This document shows positions 49,955 through 57,838 of a stretch of DNA of 64,000 bases, in pieces. The position numbers and the translations under genes are program-made. Numbering within the stretch: position 1 is the first letter of the stretch; each line of letters opens with the position of its first letter. The stretch spans positions 1 to 64,000 of the forward strand of contig CAJOEX010000001.1 of assembly GCA_905233415.1 (NCBI GenBank), in the 5' to 3' direction. The DNA comes from Paludibacteraceae bacterium. GTDB taxonomy: Bacteria > Bacteroidota > Bacteroidia > Bacteroidales > Paludibacteraceae. The notes beneath the pieces are model-generated. The model was given only the letters and a program-made list of their open reading frames with translations, did not search any database and was not told the origin of the DNA.

Positions 49955-50014
49955 CAAAAACGTTCTAACTAATATTGACCGATGAGAAAACTTGTTTTTC
50001 GAAATCGGAGAGGA

Positions 50015-50070
50015 GCAACTGCGGCGACTATACGAGTCGCGTAGCGACGTGGTCGTCGCAAGCAAGTTGC
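50015..50070. repeat. Strong hairpin in the tRNA spacer
   Basis: GCAACT-GCGGCGAC-(7)-GTCGC gta GCGAC-(3)-GTCGTCGC-(5)-AGTTGC. Confidence 0.8.
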
Positions 50071-50076
50071 GACGAA

Positions 50077-50160
50077 GCGCAGGTGGTGAAATTGGTATAC
50101 ACGCTACTTTGAGGGGGTAGTGGCAGCAATGTCGTGTGAGTTCGAGTCTCATCCTGCGCA
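50077..50160 (+). tRNA. tRNA-Leu(GAG)
   Basis: GCGCAGG...CTTTGAGGG anticodon loop, long variable arm, GAGTTCGAGTCTC T-arm, CCTGCGC. Confidence 0.93.
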
Positions 50161-51687
50161 CGTTGAGACATCTTCTTCGGAAGGTGTCTCTTTTTTATTG
50201 CCGTAACTTACTGAAAATCTGTCAAGTAAGTCAAAAATTGCATTGCGATTAGTGGTTCGATAATTGCGAATTTCTCTATCCCATAAAATTCCGTTAGGAA
50301 ACACCAATTCTTGTATTTGTCTCTTCGTTTCTAAGTCCCCATCATCCCACAAACTGCCTAATTTAGAGCAAGTTACGAGAACTTGATTGATTTTGTCATC
50401 GAGGTTCGATAAATCTAAGGCGTACTTTTCCAACTCCGCTTCAATATCTGCCTTACTGCGCTTTAATTCCGTAGAACTTATCATATATTCCTCATCGTCT
50501 ATTTTATCTGTCGAATGCTTCATAATGCATTTTTTCAAGTCGTTCTCAACTTCGGTTAAATGCTTTTTAAGCATTGTCACTTGGTTGGTACTTTCCTGTG
50601 TGTGTTTGCGAAACATATCACGAATGATATTTTCGTATTGCAGCAGCAAAGACATTGGTAAGTCATAAGCATATAGTAACTGCTTGTACTTGCAATGCAT
50701 TTCCGGTGCTGAAACGTTATTCTTGCAGCCAATCTTATTGCATTTGTAATAGTCTTTCCCTTTGCTCTTGACGCTGTACGCAGTGAAGCGTGTGCCACAA
50801 TCAGCACACGCTACGTGATGAGTTAAAGGGAATTGCTCCTTTTTCTTCTTTTGCTTATACTTACCCGAACGGTTCGACATGATACGTTGTACCTCTAGCC
50901 AATCTTCCCAACTAACCGCCTTTTCAATTTTGCCATCTACCATGCCGTTCTCTAGCATTTTGGAGCGTATCTTTCCTGCATAAAACGGATTGTTGAAGTA
51001 ATGGTTAAGTGTTTGCTTGGTTATATCTAGCCCTCTAACCTTCAAGGCATCCAATATCTCACCATTTGAATAGCCTAGTATCTTTAACTTAAATGCCTTC
51101 CCTATCAATTGTCCTTCTTCATTCAGATAGCATACTGAGTTGAGGCTTTTACCTTCCCTGTAATACCCTTTTGGAAGCACGCCAATATATGCGCCGCATT
51201 CATAACAATGCTGCCTTCCGGAATAGAACTTGTCCGCACGGTTGTCATTATCCCACTCTGCCACATTCAATGAATTACGAACCATCATAAAACCTTCTTT
51301 AGTAGAGGTGTCAAACCCTGTTTTCGCCGACTTAGCAATCACTCCCAAACTGCGCAACTCCTCCAATATCGTAATAGCCTGTCCGTTACTACGGCTAAAC
51401 CTATCAAATTCAGATACTATTACATATCGAATAGATGAATCCTTTTTGACTATTGAAATCATTTGCTTAATCATTTTGCCCGGCGTTTTTGCCGATTCGT
51501 GTTTACCTCCGAAATAGCCATGGTTTTCTCCTACATCTGCTATAGTTAAGCCTTCACGCTCTACATACTTTTCGCACAAAGTCTTCTGGTAGTCGAGACT
51601 ACCGCCATTCTCTTCTTGGTACTGGGTTGATACTCGCGTCCATATAACGCACTTCTTACCTTTTCTGTCTTGTCTGTAATTTATCAT
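50149..51687 (-). CDS. Large serine recombinase (resolvase + recombinase + zinc-ribbon domains)
   Basis: KCVIWTRVSTQYQEENGGSLDYQKTLCEKY...VSEFDRFSRSNGQAITILEELRSLGV...CADCGTRFTAYSVKSKGKDYYKCNKIGCKN. Confidence 0.9.
   Translation of the reverse strand: MINYRQDRKGKKCVIWTRVSTQYQEENGGSLDYQKTLCEKYVEREGLTIADVGENHGYFGGKHESAKTPGKMIKQMISIVKKDSSIRYVIVSEFDRFSRSNGQAITILEELRSLGVIAKSAKTGFDTSTKEGFMMVRNSLNVAEWDNDNRADKFYSGRQHCYECGAYIGVLPKGYYREGKSLNSVCYLNEEGQLIGKAFKLKILGYSNGEILDALKVRGLDITKQTLNHYFNNPFYAGKIRSKMLENGMVDGKIEKAVSWEDWLEVQRIMSNRSGKYKQKKKKEQFPLTHHVACADCGTRFTAYSVKSKGKDYYKCNKIGCKNNVSAPEMHCKYKQLLYAYDLPMSLLLQYENIIRDMFRKHTQESTNQVTMLKKHLTEVENDLKKCIMKHSTDKIDDEEYMISSTELKRSKADIEAELEKYALDLSNLDDKINQVLVTCSKLGSLWDDGDLETKRQIQELVFPNGILWDREIRNYRTTNRNAIFDLLDRFSVSYGNKKETPSEEDVSTCAG
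50165..50196 (+). terminator. Rho-independent terminator of the tRNA cluster
   Basis: GAGACA tCTTctTCGGAAGg TGTCTC + TTTTTT. Confidence 0.85.
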
Positions 51688-52050
51688 GCTCTACTTGCTT
51701 TTGTTATGTGATTTATACCTATTTGAAAAAGATTATCTATGAATTTTTCTACTATCAGTCTATCTTCTTCGTTTAATTCTTTGATTACTAAATTGTTACG
51801 ATTCATTCATATAATCGTATATAGCCTTTCGGCTGCGGCTGAACCGCTTATTAGGTTTTTAGGCTCATCGGTACACCCTTATGTGCTTTCGATGTCTTTT
51901 ACTGCCGCCATGGATAACCACAAACCAAGCATTGATTCATTGTTTACGTCATGTCATATTCGCATTGTTTTTAATCGTCAATGCAAATATACAGCAAATT
52001 TTTCAAGTAACCAAAAATTTACATCAAATCACGCAATTTTCTCAACGTGT

Positions 52051-52614
52051 TTACGCTCGTGCCTGTAATGGATTGCACATTCCGATCTCCTTTCCATATT
52101 GCGCGCGCATATCTGCTTCACTCTTTCTATAACCTTCTTTGCGTCCTACCTTTCCACCATTTGCACGGAAATGAGCATATCCGCTAGACATCCGGCTGCG
52201 TATCAACGAACGTTCCATACTATTAAATTGCCCTATTATGCCTAACACCAATTGCGCGATAGGATTTACTGATCCATCAGCCATCAAAGTCTCTAATCCA
52301 TTTTGAAGGATATACACGCTTACATTTAACTGCGTTAACTGCTCTATCACCTGTAAGAAGTCGATAGCACGGCGACTTATTCGGCTGCACTCATACACTA
52401 ATACCTTGTCAATACGATTAACCGCAGCAAAATCTAACAAGTCGGTAAGGGCTTGACGCTCGGCAATTTTTTTTGCACCGCTGATTTTTTCACTGAATTC
52501 ACGAACCACATCATAGTTCATGCGTGCTGCATAGTCTCTTAACTCGGATAACTGACGCTCATAATCCTGTCCTTGCGTTGATACTCTAGCGTAGATACAA
52601 ACTCGTGTTTTCAT
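52051..52614 (-). CDS. Small serine recombinase (resolvase/invertase, Pin-like)
   Basis: MKTRVCIYARVSTQGQDYERQLSELRDYA...VLVYECSRISRRAIDFLQVIEQL...GQFNSMERSLIRSRM. Confidence 0.9.
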   Translation of the reverse strand: MKTRVCIYARVSTQGQDYERQLSELRDYAARMNYDVVREFSEKISGAKKIAERQALTDLLDFAAVNRIDKVLVYECSRISRRAIDFLQVIEQLTQLNVSVYILQNGLETLMADGSVNPIAQLVLGIIGQFNSMERSLIRSRMSSGYAHFRANGGKVGRKEGYRKSEADMRAQYGKEIGMCNPLQARA

Positions 52615-52691
52615 ACCTCTAATCAAAACAATTATTATTAAATATAACGTTTATTTAAATTCGTTGATTTACATTCTAATCAATTACAAAG

Positions 52692-52723
52692 CTAAAGTAC
52701 AGCTTTTTTCTGATATATGCAAA
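52692..52723 (-). promoter_or_regulatory. Minus-strand promoter upstream of the resolvase (copy 1 of duplicated module)
   Basis: Minus strand TTTG - 20 nt - TACTTTAG. Confidence 0.6.
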
Positions 52724-52770
52724 TTTTTCGGCATTAAAATTGCATTTTTTTGCATTTTTTTGTAAAATTG

Positions 52771-52802
52771 TTTGATAATATCATAATTTATTGTTATCTT
52801 TG
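52771..52802 (+). promoter_or_regulatory. Promoter of the XRE regulator
   Basis: TTTG (52771) - 20 nt - TATCTTTG (52795-52802). Confidence 0.75.
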
Positions 52803-52818
52803 CATAAAATTTTGAATT

Positions 52819-53175
52819 ATGAAAGAGAAATTAACAGAAAGAATCGCAGCCTCAGCACTTCTAGAAGACAACGTAAAGATGAGCGTTGGATGTGGAAAGA
52901 AGTATCGCTCATTAGCTGAATTAGCACAGGCGGTAGGGATTACTGCGCCGTCCTTAACTCATGCTCTAAAGGGCAATCCAAGTATATACACGGTACAAAA
53001 AATAGCCGATGCACTAGGTGTGTCTGTTGCATCGCTATTTAAAGAAAAGAATGCGGTAGAAGGCTATGCGATTATTAAAGGAAACAAGAAAGTTGCCTTT
53101 ACTTGCGTAGAAGAATTAGAAAAGGTACTTGTAGATGCAAAAAAGAAAGACAGCCCAGTTATCTTTTCAATATAA
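52819..53175 (+). CDS. XRE-family HTH transcriptional regulator
   Basis: SLAELAQAVGITAPSLTHALKGNPSIYTVQKIADALGVSVASLF. Confidence 0.88.
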   Translation: MKEKLTERIAASALLEDNVKMSVGCGKKYRSLAELAQAVGITAPSLTHALKGNPSIYTVQKIADALGVSVASLFKEKNAVEGYAIIKGNKKVAFTCVEELEKVLVDAKKKDSPVIFSI

Positions 53176-53176
53176 T

Positions 53177-53217
53177 CGGTAAAAGTTAGGGGGTAATACC
53201 CCCTAAAACTTTCACCG
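53177..53217. terminator. Hairpin between convergent genes (probable bidirectional terminator)
   Basis: CGGTAAAAGTTAGGGGGT aat ACCCCCTAAAACTTTCACCG. Confidence 0.7.
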
Positions 53218-53231
53218 TGCTACAAAACAAA

Positions 53232-53573
53232 CTAAGCAACTATATAATCTGATGATTCAACAATTGCTTTTACTTCTTCTGCAGAAATTACTTTTACGAT
53301 TCTAGAATAGCTTCCCTTGCTAAATACACCACCATTGGTGTGCTTGGTTTCAGCAATAATTGCACTACCCTTGCCGTCATAATTGAATTGCAAGAAATCA
53401 ATGCTTGTGCCATCTACACACCCTTTTGCAAGATACTGAGTTTGTGTGATACCAAGCATTTTCTCGGCATCTTTTTGCTCATTAGGCTTAAATGCGTTTA
53501 ACATACTTTTCAATAATTTAAGTTTTCCTACCTCCTTTGTTGGCGAATCAGTTTCTCCATATATATCTTCCAT
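53232..53573 (-). CDS. Hypothetical element protein; start at 53573 preferred, ORF open to 53654
   Basis: MEDIYGETDSPTKEVGKLKLLKSMLNAF...; the upstream extension lies in a large palindrome. Confidence 0.6.
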   Translation of the reverse strand: MEDIYGETDSPTKEVGKLKLLKSMLNAFKPNEQKDAEKMLGITQTQYLAKGCVDGTSIDFLQFNYDGKGSAIIAETKHTNGGVFSKGSYSRIVKVISAEEVKAIVESSDYIVA

Positions 53574-53603
53574 GATATATACAAAAAGTGGACGCTTCTT
53601 ATC

Positions 53604-53716
53604 CACTCCGAGGCTGTAGGAATCGCCCATAGTCGTAATAAGTAACGCCCACAAAACACGTGGACGTTTGCTAACTTATTAAACGACTATTCCTAAACTT
53701 CCTACATTTGGGAGTG
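53604..53716. repeat. 113-nt imperfect palindrome
   Basis: Five stem blocks: CACTCC/GGAGTG, TGTAGGAA/TTCCTACA, ATAGTCG/CGACTAT, TAATAAGT/ACTTATTA, AACGCCCAC/GTGGACGTT (8 of 9), 7-nt loop. Confidence 0.88.
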
Positions 53717-53764
53717 TTTAAGTTGCAAACGTTATAACAATATACTCTTTCGTATATTCGCCAA

Positions 53765-53796
53765 CAAAAGTACTGCTTTTTTCTGATATACGCAAA
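53765..53796 (-). promoter_or_regulatory. Minus-strand promoter (copy 2 of duplicated module)
   Basis: Minus strand TTTG - 20 nt - TACTTTTG. Confidence 0.7.
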
Positions 53797-53885
53797 TTTT
53801 CAAGGAGCAAAATAACTTTTTTGATTGTTTTGACACGTTTTGCACACTTTGTAGAGCCTCAGCCATAGATTAAAAGGTATCAAAA

Positions 53886-54818
53886 TTAGTTTGATACAAG
53901 CATCCCCATGATTTTGTCTCGCCAGCCCACTTCATTTTGCTCTGTTGGATTGTTACGCCTATTAAGAGCTTCCCTATATGGATTCAGTATTTTTGTCATG
54001 CCTGTCTTCTCTGCGTACTTATCTTTAAGCGTGGCTTCTACCTTCTGCATATCATAATCGCAATCCTTCAAAATGAGTTCGATTCTATATTGCTGAATAG
54101 CTGATATGTCTGTTTGAGTATTCGGGGCTAATACTTCATCTGCGAAATCGTATAAAGGAGTGGCTTTCGCAGATAACACCGTTTTGAGTATAGCATTTGT
54201 TATCCGTAGTGTTTGTCTCACTTGTTCCTCGCTATTAACCCTGATTTCAAAGCGGCATTTGTTCTGAAAGTCAAGCGGAGAAATATCGTATGCTTCCCTA
54301 AAACTCCTGTTGGTAGATTTCCCCATTTCGGTTTCCTTGTTATATACCGTGAGTTTCTTCCACGCCTCATTGGTATCTGCTATCTTGGTTATTTCAAGAT
54401 TGCCGTTTTTGTGCAGTTTTGCATCGAACAAACGATAACTGCGCATGTTGTTACGCATGAATCTGTTCATCTCCTTGATAGATGTACATTCTACATCTGT
54501 AGTAATATCACATGAAGTCACCTCGCCATCATTCAATATCTTTTCGTAATCTAAATAGCATATACCTAAAGCATTGATATTGTCAAAGCATTGTTTGATA
54601 GTTTGAACAGAGATGAGTTCTGCGTATCTTTTTCCTAGTATCTTACCTGTAAACTCTATCACAAGTTCTTTGCGCATATTCTTAACCTTTATTGCTAAGT
54701 GAAAAGGTATCTCTTGCGTGTATATCAATACTCCTTTTTTACATACGAATGCCCCGTTTTTAATGTTACTTATGTATGCCGTATTCGTTAAAATCATTAA
54801 CCTATCAAACTTAATCAC
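53886..54818 (-). CDS. Putative phage/plasmid replication initiator (gpII/X-like)
   Basis: LTVYNKETEMGKSTNRSFREAYDISPLDFQNKCRFEIRVNSEEQVRQTLRI resembles phage II/X-type replication proteins; size and element context. Confidence 0.5.
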   Translation of the reverse strand: MIKFDRLMILTNTAYISNIKNGAFVCKKGVLIYTQEIPFHLAIKVKNMRKELVIEFTGKILGKRYAELISVQTIKQCFDNINALGICYLDYEKILNDGEVTSCDITTDVECTSIKEMNRFMRNNMRSYRLFDAKLHKNGNLEITKIADTNEAWKKLTVYNKETEMGKSTNRSFREAYDISPLDFQNKCRFEIRVNSEEQVRQTLRITNAILKTVLSAKATPLYDFADEVLAPNTQTDISAIQQYRIELILKDCDYDMQKVEATLKDKYAEKTGMTKILNPYREALNRRNNPTEQNEVGWRDKIMGMLVSN

Positions 54819-54885
54819 TTCTCATTGTGCTTTTCTGTATATGTTATTGTTTGCCCAAAATCTCACCGTCCCTGCCCTTAATAAG

Positions 54886-55089
54886 TTATTGGGTTGCACC
54901 GATTAAATCGCTCATGGTTATGCCTGATTTCGGGCGATGCGGTATTGTTTGCCAATAGTCTTTCATCGCTTGGCTTATCCTTTGCTTATGTTGCTCGGAT
55001 TTTGCTTTTCCTTGCGTGCTGCGGCTTATGCGCTCGCGTGTGGCATCATCTAATTCGCGCCATTGTCTTTTGTGTGGTTGGTTATTCAT
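54886..55089 (-). CDS. Small basic NUMOD-like protein
   Basis: ELDDATRERISRSTQGKAKSEQHKQRISQAMKDYWQ resembles NUMOD3-type helical repeats. Confidence 0.45.
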   Translation of the reverse strand: MNNQPHKRQWRELDDATRERISRSTQGKAKSEQHKQRISQAMKDYWQTIPHRPKSGITMSDLIGATQ

Positions 55090-55294
55090 TGTCTATCTCA
55101 GGCGTTTTTTGCCTGCTCCTTACTAATAAATACAGCAAGAATAGAAAAAGTAACAAGTATAGTAACTTTTTTCGCAGATTTTTTAGCCGGAAAAAATTAT
55201 TTGTTTGGTAAGAGGTATGCGCTATTATGCCTACTTCAAAATGCAAAAGGCGGGAAGGAAACATGCGCGCAAGCCTTGAAAATACGGGGAGGGA

Positions 55295-55326
55295 GGGCTG
55301 AGGCTATCTACAAAAAGCCGCAGCCC
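55295..55326. repeat. GC-rich hairpin near the right end of the element
   Basis: GGGCTGAGGCT atctacaaaa AGCCGCAGCCC. Confidence 0.7.
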
Positions 55327-55393
55327 CCCCATATAAACTGGGACGATGTTTTTCGATAGAATCTGCCCTTTTTGCAAGATTTTCTGCATTTTT

Positions 55394-55425
55394 CTTGCAG
55401 GAATGAAACTTTTTTACTACCTTTG
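55394..55425 (+). promoter_or_regulatory. Bacteroidetes-type promoter with no CDS downstream
   Basis: CTTG (55394) - 20 nt - TACCTTTG (55418-55425). Confidence 0.65.
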
Positions 55426-55430
55426 CACCC

Positions 55431-55612
55431 GTTTTACAATTACGAACATTGAACTATTATAAAAGATGTTGAGTATGTCTCCGCATATCTTGATACATGC
55501 TGTACCAATCAACGAATTTGGTAATAGCATGAAAAGCATCTATCAAAGTTCGATAGTTGTTAAGAGATAGGCACCAAAAAAGACAGATTCTTCGGAGTCT
55601 GTCTTTTTTTTA
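55431..55612 (+). ncRNA. Candidate structured ncRNA (family not assigned)
   Basis: Promoter, no credible ORF, nested stems AACTAT/ATAGTT, TTGATA/TATCAA, CATGCT/AGCATG, TACCAA/TTGGTA, then terminator. Confidence 0.6.
55581..55611 (+). terminator. Rho-independent terminator of the candidate ncRNA
   Basis: AGACAGAttcttcggagTCTGTCT + T-tract. Confidence 0.88.
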
Positions 55613-55699
55613 TAGGTTTTGAGGGGGCGACCGATAGCCCATGGTGGTCGCGTTATGGTCGCGTTTAGCGGGAAAAATATCTATCGGGGGCGGATTGGA

Positions 55700-56713
55700 C
55701 TAATATCCGTCGGGATTGGACTTTTGCCAATTCCAGGCGTCACGGCACATCTCATCAATGCCGAACTGTGCTTTCCAACCAAGTTCCCGCTCCGCCTTTT
55801 CCGGATTGCAATAGCATGTGGCAATATCTCCTGCACGACGAGGCAAAATAACGTACGGAATATCCACGCCATTCACACGCTTAAAGGCATTTACCACCTC
55901 CAAGACGGAATAACCGTGACCAGTGCCGATATTATACACCGCCAAGCCTCGCTTGCGTTCAACCGCCTGCAAAGCCGCCACATGCGCAGCTGCCAAATCA
56001 CAGACATGAATATAATCACGCACACCTGTGCCATCAGGCGTAGGATAATCATTTCCAAAGACCCCCAAACGTTCACGCTTGCCGACAGCGACCTGCGTAA
56101 TGTACGGCATAAGGTTATTAGGTATGCCGTTGGGGTTTTCCCCTATCCTACCCGACTGATGCGCTCCTATGGGGTTAAAATAGCGTAATAAGACCACATT
56201 CCACGACGGGTCAGCCTTTTGCACATCCATCAGCACCTGTTCCAGCATAGATTTGGTCTGACCATAGGGGTTGGTACACTGTCCTTTCGGGCAGTCCTCG
56301 GTAATGGGAATGATTGCCGGGTCGCCATAGACGGTGGCAGAGGACGAGAAAATGATATTCTTGCAATCATGACGGCGCATGACGTCCAACAGGACAAAAG
56401 TGCCGTTCATATTGTTCTCATAGTACTCCAGCGGTTTCGAAACGGATTCACCGACCGCCTTCAGGCCTGCAAAGTGAATGCAGGCATCAAAGCTGTTTTC
56501 AGCAAAAACACGTTCCAAAGCAGCCTTGTCGCGAATATCCGCCTCGATAAAAGGCACTTCGGGAATACCGATAATCTGCGCCACACGGCGAAGCGCCTCC
56601 GGATTGGAGTTGTAGAGGTTATCAACCACAAGTGCGGTGTGTCCCGCCTTGTAAAGTTCTATAAGTGTGTGGGAGCCGATAAATCCGGCACCACCGGTAA
56701 CAAGTATATTCAT
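55700..56713 (-). CDS. galE: UDP-glucose 4-epimerase
   Basis: MNILVTGGAGFIGSHTLIELYKAGH...SSSATVYGDP...YGQTKSMLEQ...LLRYFNPIGAHQSG. Confidence 0.95.
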   Translation of the reverse strand: MNILVTGGAGFIGSHTLIELYKAGHTALVVDNLYNSNPEALRRVAQIIGIPEVPFIEADIRDKAALERVFAENSFDACIHFAGLKAVGESVSKPLEYYENNMNGTFVLLDVMRRHDCKNIIFSSSATVYGDPAIIPITEDCPKGQCTNPYGQTKSMLEQVLMDVQKADPSWNVVLLRYFNPIGAHQSGRIGENPNGIPNNLMPYITQVAVGKRERLGVFGNDYPTPDGTGVRDYIHVCDLAAAHVAALQAVERKRGLAVYNIGTGHGYSVLEVVNAFKRVNGVDIPYVILPRRAGDIATCYCNPEKAERELGWKAQFGIDEMCRDAWNWQKSNPDGY

Positions 56714-56716
56714 AGT

Positions 56717-56793
56717 TTTTGTGTCTAAGTGAGGGTTCTGTCATCGTACTGTCACCCTTCTGTCACCCTTCTGTCACCCTTCGTATTTGATCA
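56717..56793. repeat. 11-bp array starting at a stop codon (minus strand)
   Basis: Minus strand: tgatcaaatac|gaagggtgaca x3|gtacgatgaca|gaaccctcact|tagacacaaaa. Confidence 0.88.
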
Positions 56794-57696
56794 GGCAAAC
56801 AAGGGGGAAGGATAAACGCCATCCTTAACCAATTGTGCAAACTTGGCAACGACTTGCGGACGGTCGGTTGAATAGGTCACACCAAACCATTTGTCCGGCG
56901 TATCCAAGACGCGGCAGGTCGCTTTTCCCGAACGAATGAGGAAATCCACCATAGACGGGATATAGAACTCGGATTTGAGCTCATTGCCGTGCGCACGAAG
57001 GAAGTCAATAAAGAATTCCTCGGAATGGCGGAAATAATCCGGCGTGAACGCCCACATATTCATAGAAACAGGCGTGTTGTCGTCCAAAGGCGTCTTTGTT
57101 TCGCCCTCAATATAGCGAACAACACCATCTTCTTCGCGCAGGATTTTCGTGCGCTCGGTCACATTGGTCAGGAAGCCGTTCTCATCGGTCTGGCAGACGC
57201 CACGCGAAACTGTTCCGGATTCGGACAGGGTGTTGGCGACACGGTAGCCGACCATGGCATACTTACCCTCTGTGCCAGCAATGGACGACAGATAGTCCGC
57301 CAAGACTTTGAAAGAGACGCTGCCATAGTAATCGTCGGCATTGATGACGGCAAAAGGTTCACGTATAACATCCTTACCCATCAGAACGGCATGGTTGGTT
57401 CCCCACGGTTTTTCGCGTCCTTCCGGCACATTAAAACCCTCAGGCAGGGCATCAAGGTCCTGGAACACAAGTTCAACCGGGATACGATTTGCGTACTTGG
57501 AGACAATCTTCTCGCGGAAATCCTGCTCGAAGACACGGCGAATGACAAAGACCACCTTGCCGAAACCGGCTTGAATGGCATCATAGATTGAATAATCCAT
57601 AATGGTTTCGCCATTGGGGCCGAGCCCGTCAAGCTGTTTGAGGCCTCCGTAACGGCTGCCCATACCGGCAGCAAGGACAAAGAGTGTTGGCTTCAT
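56791..57696 (-). CDS. Nucleotidyltransferase (sugar-1-phosphate / UTP-glucose-type)
   Basis: MKPTLFVLAAGMGSRYGGLKQLDGLGPNGETIMDYSIYDA...NADDYYG. Confidence 0.88.
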   Translation of the reverse strand: MKPTLFVLAAGMGSRYGGLKQLDGLGPNGETIMDYSIYDAIQAGFGKVVFVIRRVFEQDFREKIVSKYANRIPVELVFQDLDALPEGFNVPEGREKPWGTNHAVLMGKDVIREPFAVINADDYYGSVSFKVLADYLSSIAGTEGKYAMVGYRVANTLSESGTVSRGVCQTDENGFLTNVTERTKILREEDGVVRYIEGETKTPLDDNTPVSMNMWAFTPDYFRHSEEFFIDFLRAHGNELKSEFYIPSMVDFLIRSGKATCRVLDTPDKWFGVTYSTDRPQVVAKFAQLVKDGVYPSPLFA

Positions 57697-57732
57697 ACGA
57701 TTTATATATTTATGCATTTTCATTTGGGAGCG

Positions 57733-57764
57733 CAAAGGTACACAAAAATTTGCAATCGTGCAAA
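57733..57764 (-). promoter_or_regulatory. Minus-strand promoter upstream of the nucleotidyltransferase
   Basis: Minus strand TTTG - 20 nt - TACCTTTG. Confidence 0.75.
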
Positions 57765-57794
57765 TTTTTATTGCATAATGCCCTAAAAAGCAAC

Positions 57795-57823
57795 AAAAAG
57801 GCGACTCAAAGAGCCGCCTTTTT
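57795..57823. terminator. Bidirectional-type terminator
   Basis: AAAAAGGCGACTC aaa GAGCCGCCTTTTT. Confidence 0.85.
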
Positions 57824-57838
57824 GAGCATAGGACTAAA

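Larger units (their letters stand above)
50149..55330. mobile_element. Integrated mobile element next to tRNA-Leu(GAG); right end approximate
   Basis: AT-rich block with two serine recombinases, XRE regulator, Rep-like protein, NUMOD-like small protein; bounded by tRNA and by ncRNA/galE. Confidence 0.75.

Noticed and set aside
50133-50160. Long direct repeat of the tRNA-Leu 3' end at the other end of the element (attR)
   Set aside because: No convincing copy of ttcgagtctcatcctgcgca found around 55.2-55.6 kb; only GTTGAG is shared, too short to use.
53604-53716. Integron attC site
   Set aside because: Size and bulged palindrome fit loosely, but no GTTRRRY/RYYYAAC core sites at the ends and no tyrosine integrase or cassette array.
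54894-55211. 105-aa plus-strand ORF
   Set aside because: Overlaps the minus-strand NUMOD-like ORF and an AT-rich noncoding region; no family resemblance.
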